Below, piece after piece: positions 8,788 to 17,000 of a stretch of DNA of 64,000 bases; positions within the stretch are counted from its first letter, which is position 1, and each line of letters begins with the position of its first letter. Both the position numbers and the translations under genes were made by a program. The stretch is taken from positions 7,093 through 71,092 of the forward strand of contig JBGSNQ010000075.1 in the NCBI GenBank assembly GCA_041739525.1. Direction: 5' to 3'. A model generated the notes under the pieces. The model was not told the DNA's origin. It worked only from the letters and a program-made list of their open reading frames with translations, and did not search any database. The DNA is from DATJGR01 sp041739525 (GTDB lineage: Bacteria > Pseudomonadota > Gammaproteobacteria > Pseudomonadales > Azotimanducaceae).

Positions 8788-9150
8788 CTAAATCGGCATG
8801 TTCATGATGTCCTGGTACGCCGTTACGAGACGGTTGCGTACCTGGGTCGTGGCTTGAAATGCCACGTTCGATTTCCGCACGGCGACCATCACCTTCACGA
8901 GGTCGTCCGTATCACCGCGCACGAATGCGTCCTGCAAACTCGAGGCCTCCAGCTGCGTGGAGTTCACCTGATCGATCGCGGTGCGCAGCGTCGCACCGAA
9001 ATCGGACTTCGGAACCGACTGGATACCCTGCGCCGGCGACGGCTGATCGGGCTCCTGCATGGTCCGCACGAGTGCACCCTGCGCCGCTTCGCGCATCGAA
9101 CGCATCTGCGCAATCACGCTTTGCACGTCGGGCCGCTCGATCGTATTCAT
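8788..9150 (-). CDS. fliE: flagellar rod/MS-ring adaptor FliE
   Basis: A 120-residue FliE, the first exported rod component that joins the MS ring to the proximal rod. The C-terminal conserved block VKVMVAVRKSNVAFQATTQVRNRLVTAYQDIM is present, cited here by its start VKVMVAVRKSNVAF. The ATG at 9150 overlaps the fleR stop as ATGA, which discards an upstream extension lying in fleR. A weak GG-N10-GC sigma54-like element (TGGCGCG-N4-GGGCC) occurs at 9215-9230 on this strand within fleR; I do not consider it proven. Confidence 0.94.
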   Translation of the reverse strand: MNTIERPDVQSVIAQMRSMREAAQGALVRTMQEPDQPSPAQGIQSVPKSDFGATLRTAIDQVNSTQLEASSLQDAFVRGDTDDLVKVMVAVRKSNVAFQATTQVRNRLVTAYQDIMNMPI

Positions 9151-10151
9151 GTCAGTGCTTCCTCCGCAATGCGCGCATTCAGATGGCCAGCGAGGGACTC
9201 GCGTTCCAATAGAAGGCCCATCTCGCGCCAACGTTTCAGTTTGTGTCGAAGCGTACGCACGCTGATGCCGAGTGCGCGCGCGGTTGCGTCGCGCCGGCCG
9301 CGATGATCGCGCAGCACTTCGGTGACGATCTCCACTTCGGTGTTCAGCATCCGCTCGTCGAGCGAGAGCCGCTCGCCGGCGGTGGCAGGATTGACAGGCG
9401 CTGATTCGAACCCGAGATCGACCGGTTCGATCGGATCACCGGTCCACAGCACCAGTGCGCGTTGAATGACGTTTTCGAGTTCTCGTACGTTGCCGGGCCA
9501 GTCGTGCGCACTGAGCGCGTCGAGTGCGGCCGGCGACAACGACGCACCGGCGCAGTATTGGCCGTACTTCGCCAGGAAGTATTCGGCCAACGGCGCAATG
9601 TCGTGGCGCCGTGCGCGCAGCGGCTCGAGTTGCAACGGAAACACCGACAAGCGATAGAACAGATCTTCGCGGAACGCACCTGCCGCGATGCTCGCCTTCA
9701 GGTCGCGGTTGGTCGTGGCAATGACGCGCACATCGACGGCAATCGTTCGTTTTCCGCCCACGCGCTCGAGCTCGCGCTCCTGCAATACACGCAGCAACTT
9801 GGCCTGCAACGCCACGGGCATTTCAGAAATTTCGTCGAGCAGCAGCGTGCCGCCGTTGGCGAGTTCGAATTTTCCTTCGCGCATCTGGTGCGCGCCGGTG
9901 AACGCGCCTTTTTCATGTCCGAACAGAATCGCTTCCAGCATGTGCTCTGGAATCGCCGCGCAGTTGATGGCGATGAATGCACCGTTTGCGCGCGACGAAC
10001 GATCGTGAATAAAACGAGCGACCACCTCTTTGCCGGTGCCGCTCTCGCCCGAAATCAATACCGACACGTCGGTGCGCGAGACCCGTTCCGCCAGATTGAA
10101 ACAGCGCTGCGTCGCGACGGAATTCGCGATGATGGAAATCGGCTTCGTCAC
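9147..10151 (-). CDS. fleR: FleR-like sigma54 activator lacking a receiver domain
   Basis: A 334-residue bacterial enhancer-binding protein. It starts at GTG 10151, overlapping the fleS stop as GTGA, and goes almost straight into the AAA+ domain: Walker A GESGTGKE near residues 34-41, the sigma54-contact loop GAFTGA near 81-86, Walker B GGTLLLDEISEMP. A Fis-type helix-turn-helix follows (ATARALGISVRTLRHKLKR). The N-terminal receiver domain of Pseudomonas FleR (about 470 aa) is absent; the upstream frame is arginine-rich antisense-type sequence inside fleS. By position it should drive mid-class flagellar promoters. How FleS would control it is unclear. Confidence 0.88.
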   Translation of the reverse strand: MTKPISIIANSVATQRCFNLAERVSRTDVSVLISGESGTGKEVVARFIHDRSSRANGAFIAINCAAIPEHMLEAILFGHEKGAFTGAHQMREGKFELANGGTLLLDEISEMPVALQAKLLRVLQERELERVGGKRTIAVDVRVIATTNRDLKASIAAGAFREDLFYRLSVFPLQLEPLRARRHDIAPLAEYFLAKYGQYCAGASLSPAALDALSAHDWPGNVRELENVIQRALVLWTGDPIEPVDLGFESAPVNPATAGERLSLDERMLNTEVEIVTEVLRDHRGRRDATARALGISVRTLRHKLKRWREMGLLLERESLAGHLNARIAEEALT

Positions 10152-10855
10152 AGGCCGGCCACCAACGGCAGTTCGACGGTCGCGCAGGTGCCGAGGCCAA
10201 CTGAAGATTCGAGTACGAACCGTCCGCCATGTGCTTTCGACACGCCGTCGACGATCGAAAGCCCGAGACCGGTGCCGCCTATCCGACCCGATACAAACGG
10301 TTGTCGCGCCCGTTCCAGCATCGCAGCGTCCATGCCGGGACCGTTGTCGACGATGGAGACGCGCAGCGTGTTGTCCAACGACGCAACGATGACGCGCAGT
10401 GCAACATCGCTGCCACCCACGCCGACCGCATTGTCGACGAGGTTCGTCAGCGCGCCGACCAGCGTCGCGAGATCTCCGTCGATGTACTCGTCGCTGGTGT
10501 AGCGTTCGTCCCACGTCACCGAATGTCCGTCGAGTAACGACGACCAGGCGTCGCGCATCCCCGCCACCAACGCGGAAACCGAAAACGTGTGCCGCTCGCT
10601 CAATTCGCCGCGCACGAATACGAGCGCGTTGCGGATCTGATGCTCGATAGCTTGCAAACTGCTGCGCAATCGCTCGAGCCGCGCGCGCACTTCGCTGCCG
10701 CTTTCCGTCATCAGCAGGTGTTCAACCGACAATCCGGCGACCGTCAGCGGATTACGAATCTGGTGCGCCAACGCGGCCTGCGCCTCCACGACGATGAACA
10801 TCGCGTCGTTCTGAGGGCTGGCCCGTGTCGTAAATTTCGATTCTGCGGCGATCAT
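10148..10855 (-). CDS. fleS: FleS-like sensor histidine kinase, compact
   Basis: A 235-residue cytoplasmic histidine kinase. The H-box is AALAHQIRNPLTVAGLSVE (phospho-His about residue 31), the N-box TNLVDNAV, the G1 box DNGPGM and the G2 box GGTGLGLSIV. There are no membrane segments and no room for the N-terminal PAS domain of Pseudomonas FleS (about 400 aa). It lies 20 nt after fleQ and is translationally coupled to fleR. The core is intact, so it should autophosphorylate, but its partner FleR has no receiver. Confidence 0.85.
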   Translation of the reverse strand: MIAAESKFTTRASPQNDAMFIVVEAQAALAHQIRNPLTVAGLSVEHLLMTESGSEVRARLERLRSSLQAIEHQIRNALVFVRGELSERHTFSVSALVAGMRDAWSSLLDGHSVTWDERYTSDEYIDGDLATLVGALTNLVDNAVGVGGSDVALRVIVASLDNTLRVSIVDNGPGMDAAMLERARQPFVSGRIGGTGLGLSIVDGVSKAHGGRFVLESSVGLGTCATVELPLVAGL

Positions 10856-10875
10856 CTGGCGTTCCTCATGGGCGT

Positions 10876-12225
10876 TCAGGCGACGTCGGAGCGTTGCAGG
10901 CCGTACTTGCGCATCTTCTCGACCAGCGTGGTGCGGCGGATGTGCAAGCGGTCGGCCGCGCGCGCGACCACCGAGTCGGTGTCGTCGAGTGCCTGGCGAA
11001 TCAGGCTGCGCTCGAGCCGATTCAGGTAATCCTTCAGGTCGATACCGTTAACTGGCAGAGACGGCGGTCGATCGGGGTCGATCAACACCTCGACGCCACT
11101 GCGTTCAATCGATGGCCCTCCGAGCGTTTCGGCGGTCCCCTGCGCCTTGATCTTGTTGGGCAGGTTGGCGATGCCAACGACGCTGCCGGGGTGCGCGATC
11201 GCCATCCGTTCAACCAGATTGGCGAGTTCGCGGACATTGCCGGGCCATGCATACGTCTCGAATGCGGCCATCGCCGCAGCGTCGAAACGAACCGACACGC
11301 GTTGGCGCGCCTCGACCTCCGCCGACAACGCGCTGACGAGTACGGCAATGTCGGAAGCGCGTTCGCGCAACGCCGGAAGTGCGATGGGAAACACGTTCAA
11401 TCGATAGAACAGGTCTTCGCGGAATTCGCCGACCCGGATCATCGCCTCGAGGTCGCGATGCGTCGCCGCGATGATTCTGACGTTGCATTTGATCGTGGTG
11501 CTGCCGCCGACGCGTTCAAAACAACGTTCCTGCAGCACGCGCAACAGCTTCACCTGCATCGACATCGGCAGTTCGCCGATCTCGTCCAGGAACAGGGTGC
11601 CGCCGTTGGCCATCTCGAATCGGCCGGGTTTGCTCGTGAGAGCACCTGTAAAGGCACCCTTCTCGTGCCCGAACAGTTCGCTTTCGAGCAATTCCGACGG
11701 AATTGCTCCGCAATTGAGCGGCACGAACGGTCCGTCCGCACGATGCGACGCGCGATGCAGCGCGCGCGCGACGACCTCTTTACCGGTGCCGGACTCGCCG
11801 GTGAGCAACACCGTCACGTCGCGGCCGGCGACTTTGCCCATCGACTCGCGCAACGCGTTCATTCGAGCGCTGCAACCGACCAGGTCGGCGAACTTCAAAG
11901 TCTCTTTCTCGGTGGGCGGCCAGTCGAAGCCCTGTTGGTCGCGAAATTGTGCCGCCGCATGCAGCGCCGACAGCAGTTCGTTGAGCTGCAACGGAAGCGC
12001 GAGACTCGCCACCGCAGCGTCGTCCTGCACTGTCGTCCCGATCCGAATGAGCGGTACCGACAACTCGCCTACTGTCGTATCGGTGCAGACGGTTCCGATG
12101 TCGCCCGGCATGTGCAGCACGTCTGCGATCCGTACTACCGTCTCGCCGACGAACTCGAGCCGCTCGACCACATGTCGCGCCGTCTCGGCGTCGTCGATCC
12201 TTACCGCTACCCGTAGTCGACTCAT
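10876..12225 (-). CDS. fleQ: flagellar master regulator FleQ
   Basis: A 449-residue FleQ-type enhancer-binding protein. Residues 1-115 form the divergent, receiver-like FleQ domain without the phosphorylation pocket. The AAA+ domain follows, with Walker A GESGTGKE, GAFTGA and GGTLFLDEIGELP. The C-terminal Fis-type helix-turn-helix reads VARAADRLHIRRTTLVEKMRK. In Pseudomonas, FleQ with sigma54 activates flagellar genes and c-di-GMP binding inverts its output. It is first in the fleQ-fleS-fleR series, and the sigma54 promoter at flgB is an obvious target. ATG at 12225. Confidence 0.94.
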   Translation of the reverse strand: MSRLRVAVRIDDAETARHVVERLEFVGETVVRIADVLHMPGDIGTVCTDTTVGELSVPLIRIGTTVQDDAAVASLALPLQLNELLSALHAAAQFRDQQGFDWPPTEKETLKFADLVGCSARMNALRESMGKVAGRDVTVLLTGESGTGKEVVARALHRASHRADGPFVPLNCGAIPSELLESELFGHEKGAFTGALTSKPGRFEMANGGTLFLDEIGELPMSMQVKLLRVLQERCFERVGGSTTIKCNVRIIAATHRDLEAMIRVGEFREDLFYRLNVFPIALPALRERASDIAVLVSALSAEVEARQRVSVRFDAAAMAAFETYAWPGNVRELANLVERMAIAHPGSVVGIANLPNKIKAQGTAETLGGPSIERSGVEVLIDPDRPPSLPVNGIDLKDYLNRLERSLIRQALDDTDSVVARAADRLHIRRTTLVEKMRKYGLQRSDVA

Positions 12226-12391
12226 CGTGCCCCACGCTTAAGTTGGCTCCGTTCGAAGTAAAGTACGCAAAAGCGATAGGTCAAATTCCCGGCGGAACGC
12301 ATCGAAACGGGCGGCGGTTTCCCGACTCGCTCGGCCGAAACGGCGTGCCATAATGCGCGCCGCCGATTCGCCCCACCCCGAAAACCGAAAC

Positions 12392-13084
12392 ATGATCGTC
12401 TGCCACCGCCACCGCTTCATATTCATCACGACCCGCAAGACTGCCGGCGCCGCCATCGAAGCCGCGTTAGCGGAATTCTGCAGCGCCGGCGACATCGTCA
12501 CCGGGGTCTCGACTGCCTACGGTGCGACGCAGGTGCGCACGGCATCAGGGCGCAATGCAGGGATGGCCGGTACGCGCCATCGACCCTTCGACTGGCTGCG
12601 GCTGGTGTTGCGCGGCGAACGCGCGCGTCTCGACAAGCACATGGGTGCCATCGAAATTCGAGAACTGCTGGGCAACGAGGCGTGGGGCAGCTACTTCAAG
12701 TTCTGTGTGGAGCGCGATCCCTGGGAAAAAGCCGTCGCGTTGTACGAGCAACGCACGCGCGAAAAGAAGCCGCGCCCGACGCTTGCTCAGTTCCTCACTG
12801 AAACGCGTCCCGCGTCGCTTTCGAATTTCGACTTGTACAGCATCGACGGCGCACTGGCGGTTGATCGGGTGATTCGATACGAACACCTCGAAGCCGAACT
12901 CGAAGCGGTGCGCAATCTGCTGAATCTGCCGGGGCCGATCGCACTGCAAGCAAGCGGCGCACGTGCGCCGCACTATTCGGCTGCAATCGGTGCGCGGGAG
13001 CGCGCTTTGATCGACGCGGCGTGCGCGCGCGAGATCGAACTATTCGGTTATGCGTTCAGCGAGGTCGCGCCGGAGGATCGATAG
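12392..13084 (+). CDS. sulfotransferase family protein
   Basis: A 230-residue PAPS-dependent sulfotransferase of the sulfotransferase family 2 type. The 5'-phosphosulfate loop is IFITTRKTAGAAIEA (about residues 8-22), where KTAG matches the family's PKTAGTS. The 3'-phosphate motif is FCVERDPWEKAVALY near residues 105-120. ATG 12392 gives a protein beginning just before the loop, better than the longer frame. It lies between fleQ and the late flagellar genes, and its 3' end overlaps the opposing fliT-like gene by 37 nt. A role in sulfating flagellar or surface glycans is a guess from location only. Confidence 0.8.
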   Translation: MIVCHRHRFIFITTRKTAGAAIEAALAEFCSAGDIVTGVSTAYGATQVRTASGRNAGMAGTRHRPFDWLRLVLRGERARLDKHMGAIEIRELLGNEAWGSYFKFCVERDPWEKAVALYEQRTREKKPRPTLAQFLTETRPASLSNFDLYSIDGALAVDRVIRYEHLEAELEAVRNLLNLPGPIALQASGARAPHYSAAIGARERALIDAACAREIELFGYAFSEVAPEDR

Positions 13085-13365
13085 GCCGACAAACCCACCT
13101 GGGTGCGACGGTGCTCGCCCATCAACTTCTGCAGACGGTTCCGTTCGGTCTCGCACTGCACCCGCAGATCACGACACAAGTCGGCAAGCTCGGTGAGCAC
13201 ACCGGTTGCATTCGGGCTGGAGATGGCGACCAGCGCCGCAACGAGATGACGTACCTCGACATCAGCCGCGCGCAGCGCGTCGGGATCGAATGCTTCAACC
13301 GCGCGTATGACCCGTTCGACCAGAGTTGTAGCGACGTGAGAACCGCCGGCGCGGGCCGACGTCAT
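13048..13365 (-). CDS. FliT-like flagellar chaperone
   Basis: A 105-residue, mostly helical protein that follows fliS with an ATGA overlap (ATG at 13365, fliS stop at 13362). Its size, helical pattern and position in fliC-flaG-fliD-fliS-X match FliT, the export chaperone of the FliD cap protein. Primary sequence similarity is not obvious by eye, so the call depends on context. The last 37 nt overlap the 3' end of the sulfotransferase gene on the other strand. Confidence 0.6.
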   Translation of the reverse strand: MTSARAGGSHVATTLVERVIRAVEAFDPDALRAADVEVRHLVAALVAISSPNATGVLTELADLCRDLRVQCETERNRLQKLMGEHRRTQVGLSAYRSSGATSLNA

Positions 13366-13880
13366 GAGTACTGTACCTGCTGCGCGGCCGGCGCCCTCTC
13401 GTCGATGGCATCCCACGCGCCCTTGAGCGTGCGCACCAGATCGATTACTTCGTCGATCGCTTTCAGATCGCTATCGACATTCGCGCGGAACAACCGACGC
13501 TGCATGTATTCGTAGAGCGAGTCCAGATTTTCCGCAAGGGAACCGCCACGCTCCCGGTCGAGACAACCTTGCAGCGCACCGATGATGCCTAGCGCGGTAT
13601 CGAGTGCTTCATTGCGCCCCTCGATGTCGCGGTGAGTGATACACCCTTTCGCGCGTATCAGGCGGGCGAGCGTGCCGTCGAGCATCAGCTTGACGAGTTG
13701 CTGCGAATTCGCCGACTCGACGGCGGTAGCGATGTTCAAACGGCTGTACGCCTGGGCTCCGTGATTCACGTTCGGTCCTTCGCCTGCGGCTTTGGTGAGT
13801 TGAGCGCTGCTGTTGTGAAGATGATTGTGAAGATGATTGTGAAGATGTTGACGGCTGCGGTTCGGCAAACTTGAGCTCAT
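13362..13880 (-). CDS. fliS: flagellin export chaperone FliS with His-rich N-terminus
   Basis: A 172-residue FliS, the chaperone that binds the flagellin C-terminus before export. The conserved FliS fold begins around residue 38 (GAQAYSRLNIATAVESANSQ) and runs to the C-terminus. The ATG at 13880 overlaps the fliD stop as ATGA, giving an extra N-terminal segment of about 37 residues that contains three HLHN repeats. A GTG giving VNHGAQAYS would be a more usual FliS start, but lacks the coupling. Typical FliS is about 125-135 aa, so either the extension is real or the internal start is used. Confidence 0.9.
   Translation of the reverse strand: MSSSLPNRSRQHLHNHLHNHLHNSSAQLTKAAGEGPNVNHGAQAYSRLNIATAVESANSQQLVKLMLDGTLARLIRAKGCITHRDIEGRNEALDTALGIIGALQGCLDRERGGSLAENLDSLYEYMQRRLFRANVDSDLKAIDEVIDLVRTLKGAWDAIDERAPAAQQVQYS
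13813..13848. repeat. 12-bp tandem repeat in the fliS 5' end
   Basis: Three head-to-tail copies of TTGTGAAGATGA (plus-strand reading) at 13813-13824, 13825-13836 and 13837-13848, the last with one mismatch. The unit is a multiple of three, so copy-number change would add or remove HLHN in FliS without a frameshift. Confidence 0.9.
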
Positions 13881-16315
13881 GACGATGAGTTGTTCTGCTT
13901 CGCCAGCGCACTCAACTGCTGAGTCAGATACGTCGAGGTGCTGTTCAGCTGCGAGATCAGCGCATCGGCCGCCGCAAACTGAGTCTGCAGACGGGTCTGC
14001 AACGCAGTCATGCGCGCTTCGAACGCTTCCTTGTCCTCTGCCAGGTCCTTTGCGCGCGCCTCGAGACTTGCCTGCTTGTTCGCGAACAAGCCGCCGGTCG
14101 ACAACGCGTCGGTCAGCGCCTGCCCGACGCGATTCATGACACCGCGCACCAGCGTTACGGTGCCGCGATCACCGAGCGCGCCGCCGCGAATGAGCAGAGA
14201 AATTCCGCCGGCAGCATCGGCAGCGGTCGCGGGGTCGCGTCCCGCAGTGCCGCTACCAACGGAAAGGCCGAGTGCAGTGACCGCACCGGCCGCAACCGTC
14301 GTCACTGCGACAGACGACGTCGATCCCTTGTTGGCCGACGTGATGGTGAAGCGTCCAGCCGCCGCGTCGTAGGCAACCAACACGGATGCGCCGCCGCCCA
14401 CCAACGCCGAATCGGCATTGATGCGTGCTTCCATCTCCGCCGCCAGCGCGTCACCACTGGCGTAGTCGCCTTCGGTCAGCGCGATTACGCCACTCGCCAC
14501 GCCGTCGACGCGCACAGCAAACGTGTTGTTGGTTGCATCGAGCGTCAATGGCGTTGTGAATGCCGCGGTCGGCGCGCCGCGGAAGAAGCCCGACGATGCA
14601 GGCTGCGGCCCGCTCGGCACACTCAGGAACTGACCGTTGCCCACCGCGGTGATGCCGTTGATGGTTCCCGCTACGTTCACGCCGACTACCCCATCGGCCA
14701 CGCTGAATCCGAGCGTTGCAGTGGTATCGGTGTCGATCGCGGCGACCGACGCGGTCGACGTGGTGCCATAGCGCGACGACGCGATGCTGAAATGATTGTC
14801 CGTCGGATCGAACGTAACAGTCGCGGTCACGTTCGCAGCCTTCAGCGCCGTGTCCGCATTGATCTTCGCCTGCAGTTCCGCCGCCAGCGCCGCGCCGGTG
14901 GTGTACGTCGCGTGGGTGAGCGCAAGTGCGCCCGATGTGACCCCGTCGATCGTGACGGACAACGCGTCGTTCGCATCGCCGATGACGATCGGCGTGAAAG
15001 CGCCAACTCCCAGCGACACGCCGTTGATCGTGCCGTGCGTAGCGAGCTGCGTTACGTCGACCGCATAGGTGCCGGCCGCGGTCTTGCTGCTGAAGCCCGC
15101 AACCTCCACGAGGCTGTCGCTCGAGGTGCTTTGCGACGCGAGCAAGCCCTGGACGCCGGCCGGATCCTTTGCGAGCGCCGCGCTCAGCTTCGATTCGTCG
15201 AACGTCAGGTAGTACCCGTTGTTCTGGTCGGACGTCACACCAAGATCGACCAACGAGCGCACCGAGCCGCTGCCGACGCCGTTTACCGACGCCGTCAGTA
15301 TCCGCTGGAGCTGCGTTTGGATGCTGCGTATCGCCGAGTCGCCAGTCAGCAGCGAACCCTCGTTCTTTTCGGAATCATACGCAGTCAAATTTCCCGTCAA
15401 CGCACGCACGTCGTTGAAGGCATCGACGAAGGCATGCATCTTCTCCGCGATACCCGCGGTGTCTTGTGCAACCGTGACCACGGCCGGGGAACCTTCGCTT
15501 ACCGATTGCAGCGTGAAGGTCAGCCCATCGACCACGCCGCTCACCGTATTCGAGTCACGCGTTATCGGAATGCCGTCGATCGTCATGGCGGCGTCTTCCG
15601 CCGCTACCGTCTGCGACATGTTCGTGTCGGGCGTGCTCGCCGACGCGTTGAATGCAAGCGCCGAAAGCCCGGCCGTGGTTCCTTCGGTCACATTGACCTG
15701 CATGCTGTTCGCGGCGCCTAGCTGATCCGAAGCCAGCACCAGCCGATAACCCTGGCCGTCGTTGACGATGTTCGCCGTAACGCCGACATCGGCAGCATTG
15801 ATTGCGTCGCGGACGCCGGCGAGCGAGTTGTTACCGTCGCCGATGACGACGCTCACCGCCGTGCGGGCGGCGTTGGCCGTAAACGTGTCGTACGCACCGC
15901 CGCTGGTGAACGCCGTGGTGCCAAAGGAGATGTCGAGCGTGCCGCTGCCGACGACGGAAGTGATGTCGTCGAAGCGCTTGCTCGCAATCGTATGTGCGCG
16001 CGCGAGCGCACTCACTTCGACGGTGTGAACACCGCCCTGCGCTTTGTTCGTTGCCGTCGCACTTACCGACGAGGGATCGCTCGACGTTGCGGAATTGAGC
16101 AGCACGCTGGATGCATCACCGAGCGCTTTCGCCTTGGCGCGTAATGCGTCGACCGTGGTCTTGACTGCGCCGAACGCCGAAACCTTCGCATCGATCTCCG
16201 CCTTCTTCGCGGTCATGCGCGCATCGGTTGCATTGCGCTCCGACGAGACGATCTTGTCGATCAGCTCGGACGTGAGTAAACCGGAACCGATACCGAGAGA
16301 TTGAATCGATGCCAT
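13877..16315 (-). CDS. fliD: flagellar cap protein FliD, enlarged
   Basis: An 812-residue FliD (HAP2), about 350 residues longer than the usual 440-480. The N-terminus (IQSLGIGSGLLTSELIDKIV) and the C-terminal coiled coil ending LTQQLSALAKQ are standard. The extra length lies between about residues 405 and 700, where two related modules occur (449-537 and 597-688). Each has a V-IDG-hydrophobic start, a Y-oG-LAAE-(Q/E)A-INAD core and a late AS/SA-GTTS segment. The same module is in FlgK. FliD caps the filament and folds incoming flagellin. It belongs to the fliC-flaG-fliD-fliS cluster. Confidence 0.95.
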   Translation of the reverse strand: MASIQSLGIGSGLLTSELIDKIVSSERNATDARMTAKKAEIDAKVSAFGAVKTTVDALRAKAKALGDASSVLLNSATSSDPSSVSATATNKAQGGVHTVEVSALARAHTIASKRFDDITSVVGSGTLDISFGTTAFTSGGAYDTFTANAARTAVSVVIGDGNNSLAGVRDAINAADVGVTANIVNDGQGYRLVLASDQLGAANSMQVNVTEGTTAGLSALAFNASASTPDTNMSQTVAAEDAAMTIDGIPITRDSNTVSGVVDGLTFTLQSVSEGSPAVVTVAQDTAGIAEKMHAFVDAFNDVRALTGNLTAYDSEKNEGSLLTGDSAIRSIQTQLQRILTASVNGVGSGSVRSLVDLGVTSDQNNGYYLTFDESKLSAALAKDPAGVQGLLASQSTSSDSLVEVAGFSSKTAAGTYAVDVTQLATHGTINGVSLGVGAFTPIVIGDANDALSVTIDGVTSGALALTHATYTTGAALAAELQAKINADTALKAANVTATVTFDPTDNHFSIASSRYGTTSTASVAAIDTDTTATLGFSVADGVVGVNVAGTINGITAVGNGQFLSVPSGPQPASSGFFRGAPTAAFTTPLTLDATNNTFAVRVDGVASGVIALTEGDYASGDALAAEMEARINADSALVGGGASVLVAYDAAAGRFTITSANKGSTSSVAVTTVAAGAVTALGLSVGSGTAGRDPATAADAAGGISLLIRGGALGDRGTVTLVRGVMNRVGQALTDALSTGGLFANKQASLEARAKDLAEDKEAFEARMTALQTRLQTQFAAADALISQLNSTSTYLTQQLSALAKQNNSSS

Positions 16316-16408
16316 AACGTCGCCGTCTTGGGTGGAGCGGCAGCATCGGCGTCCCTGCCGACACTGCTCCTCCGTGAGTGACTACCCGGCTAGTATCCTG
16401 TCGAAGAA

Positions 16409-16424
16409 CTCCGCCTTCGCGGAG
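16409..16424 (-). terminator. hairpin after flaG
   Basis: On the minus strand CTCCGC-GAAG-GCGGAG forms a perfect 6-bp stem with a 4-nt loop, followed by TTCTTC. It lies 9 nt past the flaG stop and about 94 nt before fliD, so it may partly separate fliC-flaG from fliD-fliS transcription. Confidence 0.5.
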
Positions 16425-16432
16425 CACCCGCA

Positions 16433-16912
16433 CTAGATCCGAGTGTTGATCAGCCCGCCACCGGCATCTGCCGGTCGTCCATCGGCCGAGTACCCTCCCC
16501 TCAGTGACGAAGGTTGGTACTGCGACTGAAGGTTCAAGTTCCGTGCCAACCTCAAAGCCACCTCGCTCGGTATCTGCCGGATCACCGTCTTGGTGGTTCG
16601 GTCGATCACACGCACAACCGTTGCGCCCGACCCTTCGTCCATAGAGAACTCGAGGTCGCGCTGGATCGATTGCGCGTAGTGGTTGAGCTGCGCAACGGCC
16701 TTCTCGACTACTTGTCGAGACTCGGCCGCGACGCGCTCCCTTCGCGTTTCATCTGCGCCGTCGGGAACGACCGGCACATTGTTGCCGGTCGATGTTCCCG
16801 TCGTTGCCGATCCGGGGAGTACCACCGGATCGACGCTGACTGTCGTTGCATCCTTGCGAATGACATCCGTCGCAACTGCACGCGAATTCGAAAGCGTACT
16901 TATGTCTTGCAT
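16433..16912 (-). CDS. flaG: FlaG family flagellar protein
   Basis: A 159-residue FlaG-domain protein. The N-terminal half is low-complexity (Thr, Val, Pro, Gly). The conserved FlaG domain covers about residues 65-125, with the signature LEFSMDEGSGATVVRVIDR and a following TVIRQIPSEVALRLA. FlaG proteins influence filament length; the mechanism is unknown. I chose ATG 16912 because GAGG lies 6 nt upstream; a GTG at 16924 would add four residues. It sits between fliC and fliD as in Pseudomonas. Confidence 0.9.
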   Translation of the reverse strand: MQDISTLSNSRAVATDVIRKDATTVSVDPVVLPGSATTGTSTGNNVPVVPDGADETRRERVAAESRQVVEKAVAQLNHYAQSIQRDLEFSMDEGSGATVVRVIDRTTKTVIRQIPSEVALRLARNLNLQSQYQPSSLRGGYSADGRPADAGGGLINTRI

Positions 16913-16940
16913 AACGGACCTCACGTTTTGCGGATCATCG

Positions 16941-16980
16941 GGCCGGCGCCCCTAACAGGTTGTTGAAAGCTGCGCCGGTC
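16941..16980 (-). terminator. possible attenuator hairpin between fliC and flaG
   Basis: GGCCGGCGC (16941-16949) pairs with GCGCCGGTC (16972-16980) over 9 bp with one G-U pair and a 22-nt loop. It lies directly after fliC. A partial terminator here would explain higher flagellin than flaG expression. No U-tract is visible. Confidence 0.35.
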
Positions 16981-17000
16981 CGATCACCTCATCACGCCTC

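Noticed and set aside
9215..9230. TGGCGCG-N4-GGGCC as a sigma54 promoter for fliE
   Set aside because: Correct GG-N10-GC spacing, but the -12 part is poor and it lies in fleR coding sequence; kept only as a remark.
10152..10514. In-frame upstream extension of fleR that might have held a receiver domain
   Set aside because: The extension is arginine-rich, has no receiver motifs and lies wholly inside the intact fleS gene in another frame.
14792..15721. 309-codon plus-strand frame opposite fliD
   Set aside because: Same reason: shadow frame produced by codon bias of a GC-rich gene.
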